DNA of 64,000 bases from Mesaphorura yosii (Eukaryota; Arthropoda; Collembola; Poduromorpha; Tullbergiidae), in the NCBI GenBank assembly GCA_009869945.1, contig WIXG01000316.1:28244-92243 (forward strand). The letters run 5' to 3'. Of the stretch, positions 11,245 through 22,055 are shown piece by piece; the stretch's first letter is position 1, and every line of letters starts with the position of its first letter. A program made the translations under genes and the position numbers. The notes under the pieces were generated by a model that made no database searches, was not told the origin of the DNA, and saw only the letters and a list, made by a program, of their open reading frames with translations.

Positions 11245-12195
11245 ATGGGCTGCGTTGGAAGCTTCATAAACTGTTTCGACTGCCGAAACGTGGGCCTGGA
11301 AGACGAAGAGGCCACGCTGGACACCAACAGTGTGAAAAAGTACTCTTGGTAAGTTGGCTGCTTATTGCAGCTGCTTTGTCAAGCTCTCTGGCGCCTGACT
11401 CCTGACATTGTACATTTTTGCAGGGATTCACGCCCGAAAGTGTCCAATCACCGAATCGAGCATCAGTCGGACACAGAAATCTTCAAGCAGCCTGGCTCCA
11501 TTGATGGGCAGCAAATTGTCATTCAAAACTGCAAAAACTGCTTGATTTACTTGCTGGACCACGTCGCTGCGCTGAATATTGACGACTGTGATGACTGCGT
11601 GATTGTGTGCGGGCCAGTTCGGGGAAGGTAGCAGTGCATTTCAGGAATTTTGGCACGCTTATACTTTTTAAATTTATATTCTAAATTCGAATTTTGCATT
11701 TTATAGCGTTTTTCTGCGCGAAACGACCAATTCGACGCTGTGCTCCGTCTCCAGTCAGCTCCGGCTGCGAGACTGTCGGTCAATTCACCTGTTTTCTAGT
11801 GCGGAGTCGGAACCAATCATCGAGAATTGCGTGGATGTCAAAATTTCGTCGTACTCGTTGTCTTACGACACTTTGCCAGGTAAATGAACTTCACCACATA
11901 AAAAAGCAAAGAGCCTACTTGAGTACACTTTGTTGTTCATTCCTTTTCAGACCATTTTGCAGCGGCGTCGCTCTGTCCTGATAAACTCATCTCGCACTCG
12001 ATTTACGATTACACGCCCTCCGACATGCTGGGAGCTCCGAACTGGAGCAAGTTGCCGGCGACGGTGGACGAGAAAAAGTACATTCCCGTTCCATGTGAAG
12101 GAGGAAGGTTTAAGTTCTCGATTGATAAAGAGAATTCGTTTGTATTCAATTACGTGAACGGGAACGCCAGTGGCAATGGCAATGGTAAAATGTGA
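11245..12195 (+). CDS. RP2: RP2 (XRP2) homologue, short form with only the C-CAP/TBCC domain
   Basis: Four exons, 11245-11348, 11424-11627, 11707-11879 and 11951-12195, give 241 residues. RP2 is the GTPase-activating protein for ARL3 and controls release of lipidated cargo at cilia. The N-terminus begins MGC, the signal for myristoylation of Gly2 and palmitoylation of Cys3 that anchors human RP2 to membranes. The beta-helical TBCC domain follows (KYSWDSRPKV, PGSIDGQQIVIQNCKNC, CGPVRGSVFLRETTNST). The SQLRLRDC segment keeps the Gln and catalytic Arg finger (human Arg118), and EPIIEN keeps the Glu equivalent to human Glu138. The protein ends after the TBCC domain with a Gly/Asn tail, whereas human RP2 (350 aa) adds an NDK-like domain. 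GAP chemistry therefore looks intact, but the second domain is absent. Confidence 0.9.
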
Positions 12196-12197
12196 TC

Positions 12198-12203
12198 TTT
12201 ATT
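12198..12203 (-). terminator. polyadenylation signal of SEC14-like gene E
   Basis: Minus-strand AATAAA, 188 bp beyond the gene E stop and only 3 bp past the RP2 stop on the other strand. Confidence 0.5.
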
Positions 12204-12280
12204 AATCACGTTAGAATTAAGAAGTTAAGAATTAAAGTTACGTAAATCCGGTAAAGTGCGTCAGGGTAAAATCACTAATC

Positions 12281-12286
12281 AATAAA
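12281..12286 (+). terminator. polyadenylation signal of RP2
   Basis: AATAAA 85 bp after the RP2 stop codon. Its transcript overlaps the 3' end of gene E, whose signal lies at 12198-12203. Confidence 0.55.
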
Positions 12287-12390
12287 CTAAATACTGCTTA
12301 AAGTACTGTTCTGTTAAAGAGTTTAACGATTTACGAGTTAATAAAATAAATTAGCATCCTGCTTTAGCTGCAGGCTCGATCGATCAATTT

Positions 12391-14332
12391 TCATTCTTCT
12401 CGGACTTCGGCCGCGGCATCCACACCCGCGTCCACTCCGTTTTCGACCACAATCAGATGGTAGATTGTTTTGGACCGAAACATGCTGAATGTGTTGTCGA
12501 AGACGAACGTATCTGAAAATAGCAAGCAACGCCATCGCAATTGAATTATTTGATTGCACTGAACAACTGATCACCGAATTCCAAGAAAATGCCCAAGCGA
12601 GTCGCTGTCTTGGCTTGGCTTACATTTTCCCGTTTTGGTGCAAGAGAATGACCCTTCTTGTACTTGTTCGTTGGCGTGGATTCTCTTGAGTGGGATGACA
12701 GCCTCGTTTTCATTGTGAAGCAGCGCGAATCCAATGTCATAGCTCGCAGTTTTGAAGATCCAGCTGTTAGCACACATTTTCGATTTAAATTAATGCCAAG
12801 TTTAAAATTGCCAGTCTAAGCTTTACCTAATTGTTGAATTTGGCTCCTTCACTTCGTAGTCCAGCATGAGTTTATCGCCTGCCTTCACAGTCACCTCCGT
12901 CAGAGAATCGACGCTGATTCCTCCTAGTCCAATCGTCTCCTCACTTTCCATGCTCTTCAAGTATTCAATTTTCTTCTGTAACGTGTCTGGCCGTTTACCA
13001 CCGTAGAATTCTGGCAACTCTTCTTCCGACGCGACTTTCAGAAGATGTTGCTTCCATTTATCCGAATTATGGTCGTAGACTTGCACCCTTTTCAGTGTTT
13101 TAGCAGCGAGCATGCTTTTTATGAGCGGAAAGACGAGAGCGAAGATTTTCGGAGCTAAAATCAGAAAAAGAAAATATCTTCAGCGCAACAGTTGAAAAGT
13201 AGGACATCCAAACTTACCATTAACAACGTATGCGAGGCGAAGAGTTTCCGGAAAATTACGCTCGCAAAGTCGAAAATTTGGGAACATCAACTCCTGAACT
13301 GAGAATTGACACACAAAAATAAGAACCAATCACGAATATGGAGCATCGCCCTGATTGCTTGATTCTTACTTGCTGGCGACGTCAAATGATGCAGGCGCAG
13401 CCCTTTCAAGTCGAAGATCAGATTGTATTTCGTTATCAAAATGTTCTCTGCTGGCTTGGAGCGTGCTTTCACGTTGGCCATGACCTTGGCTGCAAACTGA
13501 AGGACGAATTTGTTGACCGCCTCCTTTCGCCCGGCGACCAGCTCCTTTCTCGCGTAAGTGTCCCATTCGCAGAGAGGAATTATGATGACAGGGTACCCAT
13601 CACGGTCGTAGCCACATAATTCATATGGAAAACACGTCTCGTAGTGCTTTGGAGGCTGCCATGATAAAATTGTGTCGTAGCCTTTCGATGCGAGGTAGTT
13701 TTTCGACTATTGAGAGAGCAAACACGAAATTATCGCCAAGTGCTTGCTTAACTCAGGCTTAAGTGTTGGTCAATTAAATAATGCGCAAAAAGCAAAATTA
13801 GTATGTACAGCGAAATAAGGAAGCAAAAACTCAGGCTTAATTCATACATTATCAGGCAAAGCATAAAGAAAGTCTTGTCTTAACTCACATTACGAATCAT
13901 CTCCTCGGCTTTATCTAGGTCATGTTCCCTCGCTGTGGACGAACAAACCATTTACCCTTTACTGTTTACACAAAACCGCATCGCGTACGCGGTACACACG
14001 GGAAAATTCACACTGCATTCTATTTAACAAGTTTAACTGCAGGAGAAGGGGCTCAGGGCGGCTCAAGACACTGAAAAAACTTACCTCGTAGCCAGGCGAC
14101 CATGCAAATGTCGTGGTTCTCCACCTCGTCGAATGTCATGTCGGTAATTCTGTTCCGGAACTGGAAAATCACAACACAAAGTATCGACGTAATTTGCGTA
14201 ATTCTCAATGCATCTCTTCTACGATTGCGGATTGCCGGTTTTCGGTCGCTGGAGTCAAGAATCGCAAGCGCAAGTTTGTCTTACCTGCACAATCAATTTG
14301 GACTCCTCTTCAGTGATCGGTACGAACGCCAT
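12391..14332 (-). CDS. SEC14-like gene E (CRAL-TRIO + GOLD), most divergent copy
   Basis: Eight coding exons in transcript order: 14332-14285, 14160-14085, 13932-13889, 13706-13370, 13298-13218, 13154-12827, 12763-12624 and 12512-12391, giving 391 residues. The upstream exon's phase selects the acceptor at 13299-13300 over one five bases further in. The family frame is clear: ICMVAWLRAREHDLDKAEEM, FDLKGLRLHHLTSPA, YVVNAPKIFALVFPLIKSML, then GOLD (WIFKTASYDIGFAL, YTFVFDNTFSMFRSKT). Substitutions in the pocket strand and a GOLD lead-in segment unlike the others make this the most divergent member. A distinct ligand is likely but unproven. It is separated from gene D by RP2. Confidence 0.9.
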
Positions 14333-15417
14333 TTTTGTGATTCTGAGCTAGAAAAGAATTAAACACAGCCGCAGAGGGCAGAGAGACTGAATTTTGAGCT
14401 GAAGACTAAGAAACGAACGACGACAGCTCACGACGAAGATGAAGACAGAACTGCAACTGATGCAACTTTACTTTCGAAAACTTGTTGCAAGTTACTCACG
14501 CTGACGCTGATAAAGGCTGAATGCAGACGTTTACTCTTCATTCAACACGCCTCCTTAATGCTCGCTATAACTCGATTCATTGATACGCACAATCTTATGA
14601 GCAAATCTTCACGTCTGTTCAGAGTTCAGCAAAAATGCCAAATGCACTTGCTGCCTGAGCTTGCTTGCTGCAGTTTGGAGTTTGCAGTATTAAGCAAGAG
14701 GGACGGGCTGTGACGAAAAAATTAGGCGCATGTGATTGTTGTACAATTCCTTCACGTTCACGTTCACATGTTCGATATTCGCTAATTAGGCAACTCATTA
14801 CGACTACGGCCAACCTCGACATACGCGTACCCACAACAATGACTGCGACGTCTTGCGTCGTAATTGCGGCTGTGCCAGGCCACAATGGATTTTCCAATGT
14901 TAATCCGATTCATCATTGAATTGCACGTTCTTATTGCATTCTCATTCTCATGATCGTGGCCGGGATGAAGGATAACTGACCAACTTACTGCATAGTGCAT
15001 ACACACGGCCGTACTGCTTACATTTCAACGCTTTTTTCGTTATTTCATCTTGACCTTGTTTTGGACCAACAATGGGATACGAACGCGAACGCGACAGCGA
15101 CAAAAACATTGCAGCATGAACATTTACAGGTAGCACACAATTGTGTATTGAGTTGAGGATGATTCTATAATTAGATTCGGCCCATCGCATCACCTTGAAT
15201 AAAGGCTTGCCTCTAGGCTCAACCCGACTCTCTGGCAAACATGAATCTTTCCCAGATGACTTGAAATTAAACGATAATCTGAATCTTTTCATGGCGTTTC
15301 GGCGTCTGCTCACTTTCGAGCTTTCACAGAGCAGTGCAGATTAGAATAAAATGTGGAGAAAAATACTACGCTAGATATTAAAATTCTGCCAGGGCAAAAT
15401 TAAGATAGCAATAATAA
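14333..15417. other. intergenic, promoter side of gene E
   Basis: No recognisable exon. Upstream DNA of gene E leads into the 3' flank of PRPF3. Reading frames of 74-121 codons here show no family features. Confidence 0.35.
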
Positions 15418-15565
15418 TTTATTTCCAGTATTTGCATAGGTACAATTCACAATGGTTGATGACGACAACGACGACGGTAAGTGACATGATTAAGACACAA
15501 CGAAGACGCATTAATCAGACGTGTAAATGTTAAAATAAGTTATTAATCTTGATTAGCAATCGTAG

Positions 15566-15571
15566 TTTATT
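15566..15571 (-). terminator. polyadenylation signal of PRPF3
   Basis: Minus-strand AATAAA about 48 bp beyond the stop codon. A second copy at 15418-15423 could serve a longer 3' UTR. Confidence 0.5.
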
Positions 15572-15618
15572 AAATTACGTGCTCAGCAAAATCAGTAAAT
15601 TAATCCTGAACCTAGATA

Positions 15619-17405
15619 TTAGACGTTTTCTGTTATACTCTCCAGCACGGTCCCACTGAGCGCCAAATCCCAGAAATGCTCGATGCCATGCTTCTTGAAG
15701 TACTCTCGTCCCTGCTCTTCAGTCTGGACAAACTTGAATTTAATGTCGGAGAACGCCCGCTCCTTCATCGTCCCCTCCCATATCAGAACGCACTTGTTCG
15801 CTGTGTCCGGCTTGTCTTTAACGTAATCTTCGCTCCATTTGATTCTGCCCATCATCAGCCGCTTGTACTTTCTCTGCTGCTTGGGTCCGCCTTCCACGAC
15901 GATGACGTTGCATTCGCGGTAGAGAAGAACACAGCCCGTCATTGTTAGCTGTTTCGCATTCGTCTCGACTTTGAACTTCTTGGCCTGGTTCGACAAGTCG
16001 TCGATGCGATACACGCTGACATTCACGCCTAGAGAAACGTCCTCTTTGATTTTCTTCAGTTTTTTCTCCTTCTTCTGCTCCGGCGTTAATTTCCTCGCAA
16101 GATTGGCGTCTTTGTGCTGCTTGAGCCGCTTCGCCATTTGCTGCCGCACGTGCGCCTCGATTTTCGTCGGATCCTGCACGGCCTCAACCCCCAACACTCT
16201 CATCAAGTTGGAAATTCGGACTTTAGGCTGGTCAGCGGGCTCCAGGCCGAGTCGGATCTTCTCCTGCTTCTCCTTCCACGTCTCACGTCGGTTCTGTCGA
16301 CGGAGTTTCTTCATTTCCTTCTTGGTTAAGAACACAGGAACGTACACCGGCTTGTGGGGATCGGTTGGGCAACGGAGTTGTGTTGGGTGCTCGATCAAAC
16401 TCGTGACGCAGTCTTTCTTCAACGGGGAATCATATGTTAAAATGTCTTTCCCGTCCTCCCGCTCCTTGACATCCTCAAACAGAAGCGAATCCCACCATTC
16501 CACTTGCGGGATGTACTCGGCAGACTTTTCCGCCTTGCTGGCAACTGCACCAGAGAGACGTGCGAGCCGAGCGGCGGTCGAAATTCCAGTCTTCCTCGCC
16601 TTATCGGCAATTTCTTGCTGGAGTTTGGCCAACTGAGTTTGCATACGCTGCCTGTGAGCTTGTGCAATGTACTTTCCGGGTTCGTTAAATTGCAAGGCTT
16701 TCTTTGCACGCTTCTGTTTGATGTTGGTGATTGGCGGAAGTCGATTGTCAAAATACTTGTTACTCTGTGCTTCTTCTATCTCTTCTTGCTGCTCCTGCTT
16801 CTCCTGCTGTGATACGGGCTTGTGTTCTTTCCGCTGGGCCCGAATATTTGCTTTCAATGTCGGCTGATGCTGAGGGAATAAAAGATGTTTGCCGGACATG
16901 TCGACGGCTCTACCTTCGTTGTCCAGAAGTAGAGGTACGGGCTTGGAAGGCTCCGCGGTGCCATCGACCGCATCTCTTTTGATCAGGATGTTGGCCGCAA
17001 GCTTGCTCTGAATCTGAGCTTGGAGTTCAGCGAGTTTCTTCTTCTTGTCACTCTCAAACATATCATTCTCGTGAGGACGTTTCACGCCTACCAGGCTTGC
17101 TGCTGTCGGAACCACCACGAGTGGTGTAGGAATCACAATTCCAGGCGCAGGCGACTGAGGTATTACGATTCCAGGCGGTGGCAACGCGACTTGTGGTGCT
17201 CCTCCCGGGTCCATCCCAAGTAAGGCCCGTTTTCTTTGCTCAATGATTTTCTGCGCGTTTGCCATCATTTCCTTGATCTGAGCGCTTGACATTTGCACTC
17301 CGCCTCCTGCACCTCCTCCGGCACCGCTGCTGCCGCCACCGTTTATTGAAGTCTGCATTTCCATTTTGAAGCCGCACAGTCTATCAGCGAGAAATTCTCT
17401 ATAAT
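15619..17405 (-). CDS. PRPF3: PRPF3, U4/U6 small nuclear ribonucleoprotein Prp3 (N-terminus unresolved)
   Basis: A single large exon encodes about 595 residues that match the body of human PRPF3 (683 aa). Landmarks are TLKANIRAQRKEHK, ARKTGISTAARLA, the triplet EWWDS, VRISNLMRVLGVEAVQDPTK, and the C-terminal DUF1115-like part (VVVEGGPKQQRKYKRLMM, HFWDLALSGTVLES). Prp3 binds the U4/U6 duplex in the tri-snRNP and is needed for spliceosome activation. The reading frame continues past 17405, but that extension is intron: TTACAG ends at 17406, and a second acceptor sits at 17399-17400. Human PRPF3 starts with a PWI domain. A candidate upstream exon ends at 17470 and fits in phase with the inner acceptor, but I could not build a convincing PWI, so the 5' end is left open. 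Confidence 0.9.
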
Positions 17406-17679
17406 CTGTAATCAAAACATTCATCAAATTTAGATGGTGAGCACGATATGTTTCCAAAATGAGGAATACCTGCGCCTTATCAAGTCAAAATTTCCAAATT
17501 CAAAGACGGAGGATCCGAGATTCGACGAAATGGTCACTTAATTAAATAACGTGTGCTTTATCAGTTGAAGATGAATCTGGGTTCAGTTTCTCCAATATCC
17601 AGGCTTCGAGGCTCCAATATTTCAATTTCAATTTCCAGGTTTCCACCATAAGAAATTTTCCATGCAGTGCAGCGAATTT

Positions 17680-18769
17680 TCGAGAGTTCATTCGAGTTGG
17701 TTGTTGGCTAGCTTTTCGTACTGTCGCGGGACGAATCGCACGCAGTTAGTCTCTTTGCTCAAGGCTATTGCTATTGGCTTCTTGTAAAAGGGAATTTACG
17801 TTTACCGTACAAGACGGGACAATTCCCCATGCTTTTATGCATGCTTTTGGCTGTGCTCTGCTAAAATTGACGACCTCAACCTTTCTTTGCCTGTATTCGC
17901 GTATTCGCCATTCTTTTATATGGACTGTGGACCCCATTTTTGTGCAATCTGCTCGTGTTCTTTCTGTTTCTGCATTGTCGTCATCAATGTCGAGTACTAC
18001 AGCAGCAGCAGCAGCAGCAGCAAATACCATATTTAACTAAATTTAGTTAATTCGTCGCCAATTCGTTCGTTCAGCGCTGACAACTCATCAGATCGCCCAT
18101 CGCAGTCACCGTATTTATTCGTCTGCATCAAAATTATCGCCAAATCCGTCGAAATTTGGAAAGTTTGCAATGTTTATTGGAGAAAGAAGCTTGATTGAAT
18201 CGTCCTCTTCAGCTTCCGCCATCTTTAATGGCAAAAAGTCCCAACCTTCGCTAAAAGTCAGCAAAAACAAGTCTCCTTGGCTCACCATCTTGTGTAAAGA
18301 AACTTTAGATCCGAAGAAACATAGACTGCTATTTTGATCAGCATAATTAATTAATTAATTACATAATTGAACTGTTAACTAGTGAATTTAGTGTAGTGAG
18401 TAATCAAATCAAAGCCTACTATCGCACTGCAAGAAGAACATCAGCTGGCAATCTGCAAAATCTTCATCGCTGCTGACCTTGCGTATATTTTGTTTCCCAA
18501 TTACTAACTTTGACACTTGTGTGTAAGTGCTCTACTCTAAATTTTGTACTTATTTTGCGTGGCTGGCCCCAAAATTTGAGTACATACACGAGATCCATAA
18601 GCACAAATTATTGAATAGGTGAACGTATTGCCAAACTTGACGTTATCAAGAAATTAAGACTTCGTTCTTCCGTTTATCCTGTACACTCCACTAATTTCAC
18701 TTTTCTCAACACGGACTGAGTAAATTAATTGCTAAGATCCCTTCTTCTGATCTTTCCAACACGGCAGCC
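17680..18769. other. divergent promoter region between PRPF3 (-) and the IFRD gene (+)
   Basis: Upstream DNA of two divergent housekeeping genes. It contains a short AGC repeat (about 18001-18021) and AT-rich stretches such as the TTAATTAATTAATTA run near 18347. No coding exon recognised. Confidence 0.4.
18001..18021 (+). repeat. (AGC)n trinucleotide repeat
   Basis: About seven tandem AGC units in noncoding DNA between divergent genes. It is a likely polymorphic microsatellite with no evident function. Confidence 0.8.
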
Positions 18770-20987
18770 ATGCCTAGAGCAAAAGGAAAGTCTGGGAAGG
18801 GAACTCCCAAACACGGAGCACAAGGTAATTCAATCGGTGTGCTTGAGTCCAGCAAATGCTGATCAGCCTATTAGCCATTAATGTGTATTTAATCGTACCC
18901 GCTAATTTTACCCCACTTCCGATCCCAACCGAACCTTCTTTCTTTCCTAAATAATTTGCCTCACGTCTTGCATCGTTTTGTCAACCTTTGCATGTCGTAA
19001 CCGCTCTAGTCGACCATTAACCTGTCCCTGTCCTAAAGAGTGTTTTGTGCATGTGGTCATCTTCGCGAACTTTCTTCAGAATAATAATTGCAATGTCGAA
19101 CTGTCGAAAGATGAAACCTAGCCTAATCTGTCAGCCATATTCAATAGATTAGGTTTATGAGTTCTTAATTAATCTTGAAAATTGCAGGGCATCGATCATC
19201 TAAGAAGAATGCATATGACTCGGATGACGACTCTTTGAACGACACTGCAAGCGTTCTAAGCATGAATTCTGAACGTGGAAGCGACGAGAGTAAGTCAATA
19301 TCACAAATCTGCCTGCTAGCCGGTAGCCTCTGAAGTGTCAAAAGGTTATTGCAAGTGCAATGTAAAATCGCTCTTTCTATCTTCACAAAGTTGGAGAGAA
19401 TGGCAACGGCGACTACGATGACGACGTGAGCATCATTGGACCACAAAGTCGTGAAGTTCTCCAGGAGAAGATAAATGAGGCTGTCGACGGGATGAATGAA
19501 AAATCAGCAAATCTTCGGACATCAAGTTTGAACAGTCTAATTTCCATCTTTGGTCAGCAATTTGTCCCGGAGCTCGTACTCGGAAGACGTGAAACTCTGC
19601 GAGATAATACGGAGAAGCTATTTAAGCGCGGTTTGACTGCAGATAAGGGACTCGCAGCTACCTTAGCTTCCGTTACATCACTTCAAGTGGGGGCTGTCGA
19701 TATTGAGGCTGCCACCGCAGACTTTAACGAATTGAAACCATCGCTTCAATCACTGCTTATCGATCACACGGCTTCGGTTGCTGTGCGAGTTAAAGTAAGT
19801 ACGAATACGAAATGATGCACAGAATTAGAATTTTAAAGCGCGTTAATAATAACCGAGAATTTATTTTAGTGCTGTCAAGCATTGTGCTTGGGTGCATTTG
19901 TGGCCGAGCTCCCGCTCGATGACATCTGCAAAATTCTTGCAATTTTGGAACCCTTGTTTGGCGTCAGCAGCCGTGGAGCCAAGAGCGCAGCTCCAGACAG
20001 CGACAACGATGTCTCGCAGAATCCAACCGCCAGCCCGATGAAGACGACTGTTAAAATTCCAAAAAGCAGCAATGCCAGCTTGGCTTCGGCTGCAATTGCC
20101 GGATGGGCTCTTCTGCTGACCGTCATGCCGACAGAATTCTTGACCACCAAAGCCGCAAGGTAAAATCTAATGTCAATGAGAATTGACAAGCACTTCGAGT
20201 GACTTTATGCAACTTTGTCCTGTCTCCTCCAGATGGATGGTCATTTTGCAGAATCTTTTGGACGAGGCCGACCTCGAAGTTCGCTTGAGCGCGGGTGAGG
20301 CTGTGGCACTTCTTGTCGAAACTTGTGAACTGGCGCCAGACACTGAAGAGGAGGACTTCACGTCGGATGATGATTCCACGCATGGAGAGAATGGATTCGC
20401 AAACGGTCAATCCGACAAGATCAACATGAAGTCGCTCATTTCAAAACTGAGAGAATTGTCTGTTCAGTCGCACAAATACCAAGCCAAGCGTGACAGACGC
20501 CAACAGAAACACAGCTTCCGCGATTTTCTTCACGCTGTTGAGGTAAAGCACGGAGCCCCCTTTGGGACTGAACTAATTTTGACCATGGTGGGCTGTTTTC
20601 TTTTCTAGGAAGGAAATGGCCCGAACCAAAGCATCAAATTCGGTGTTGGAGAAGTTCTTGAAGTTGATTCGTGGGCAAAGAAGCGACAGTACGATGCCAT
20701 TTGCCAGGTAAAGGTTGAAGTCTTAAATAACGTGAATAGGTTAAAGATCGTATATTCGTTCGATGCAGGTCCTTGGATCGGGCATGAATCGTCATTTGGT
20801 CGAGAACATCCTCGTTCGTCAGATTCTCGAGCTCGGATCACCAAAAATCAACACTGAAGAGAACGGTTTTGGAAGCAAGACGGCCAAGAGCGAACGGCAA
20901 TTCATCAATCAGGCCAAATTCAAGGCTCAGTGCGTGTCCCGTGGAAAATCTCGGGATCAGCGCATGGCGACATTGTCAGAATTTTGA
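18770..20987 (+). CDS. IFRD1/IFRD2-like interferon-related developmental regulator
   Basis: Seven exons, 18770-18824, 19188-19289, 19391-19794, 19870-20159, 20233-20542, 20609-20707 and 20769-20987, give 492 residues, close to human IFRD1 (451). The start MPRAKGKSGKGTPKHG resembles the basic IFRD1 start. An acidic segment is followed by the helical repeat body (LGRRETLRDNTEKLFKRG, AGEAVALLVETCEL). Next is the C-terminal IFRD signature: a basic KRDRRQQKHSFRDF stretch, IKFGVGEVLEVDSWAKK, LGSGMNRHL, and a basic end RGKSRDQRMATLSEF. In animals the family acts as transcriptional co-regulators in differentiation, and IFRD2 also binds translationally inactive ribosomes. IFRD1 and IFRD2 cannot be told apart here; a single invertebrate orthologue of both is likely. 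Confidence 0.92.
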
Positions 20988-22055
20988 TTTACGTGTAAAA
21001 TTTAGTTTTGTAAGCATAAGTAACCGTAACCGTCTTAATTATCAATATCAAAATTGTACAATTCCACTTCTTTTCATCGCCGCGCTGGCTTGTCTTAAAT
21101 CCTGATTTTTTCGCGTGCCCTTCTAAGAATGTACTTTAAGGAACTCGGAAAGTTGGAATTTCGAATCAGTGATTGCTGCCTGAGAATGTGAAGTTTCCTT
21201 TTCTTTAACTCCTGATTTCTGTACTGCACATTTAAAATGCGACTTCTTACTGCACTGGATCTTTTTGAAAGTAAAGGAAATTAGTTCCACTCGTGATAAG
21301 AGTGTGTCCTATTCTGATAGACTAAACATAATTTTTAGTGCTCGTTCGTTGTAATATTTTAGCAAGCAAATTGAATTGCTAGCATAATTGAATTAAATAA
21401 GTACACAATCGTAATTTTGGTGTCGTATCGAACAGACGAACTGCTGCGGATTGAATTAACTAAATAAACTTACGATTAGCGGTGCTTAAAATTGAGGCAT
21501 TCTCTGCTTGTCGTGTATTCGCATTTGAATTGAGAATTGAGCCCGAATGGTAATGGCAAAATCAATGAAAATTATTTATAGACACAATTCTATTCACATC
21601 CTTTAACAATTAAACAGTTGCCGTCGCGTTCGTTGCTCAAAGAGCTTCTCACTTTGGACTTCGAACCCGCGTCGACTGTCGATGGTCTGCTTTGGTGTGG
21701 CGAGATTGATTCAAAAATTCGCAAATCGCAATTTGTGGGTTTAGAGGATTGGAAATGGCAATGAGCTGTTTGCTGTTCTTGGCAGTGGCTGAATTGCTGA
21801 TGCCGAATTGTTTCGCATCTTGCACTCAGTTTCGTTCTGCTGCGGTTTCGTAAAGTAAACACACGACAGATGTGAGAAACTTCCATCAAAATGGCTAAAA
21901 GTATGTATTTAATCCTGGAATGCATGCAAATAATTCCAGCAATTTGCACGGTAATGAATCGCGAAACAGATCCACTAATGCGGTGGTGATTCACTCTTGC
22001 TCGTGGTTTCAGTTTATTCGCTGCCAGGAAGTTTCCAGGATTTTTCCAGTGCGCC
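20988..22055. other. 3' UTR of the IFRD gene and upstream region of the bestrophin-like gene
   Basis: AATAAA at 21463-21468 could end a roughly 480-bp 3' UTR. The remainder should be the promoter and 5' UTR of the next gene. No extra exon recognised. Confidence 0.4.

Noticed and set aside
13291-13296. Alternative acceptor five bases inside a gene E exon
   Set aside because: It breaks phase with the upstream exon ending in one extra base. The acceptor at 13299-13300 keeps frame and family alignment.
17406-17457. N-terminal extension of the PRPF3 frame
   Set aside because: The frame begins at TTG rather than ATG and crosses a good acceptor (TTACAG), so it is intron sequence.
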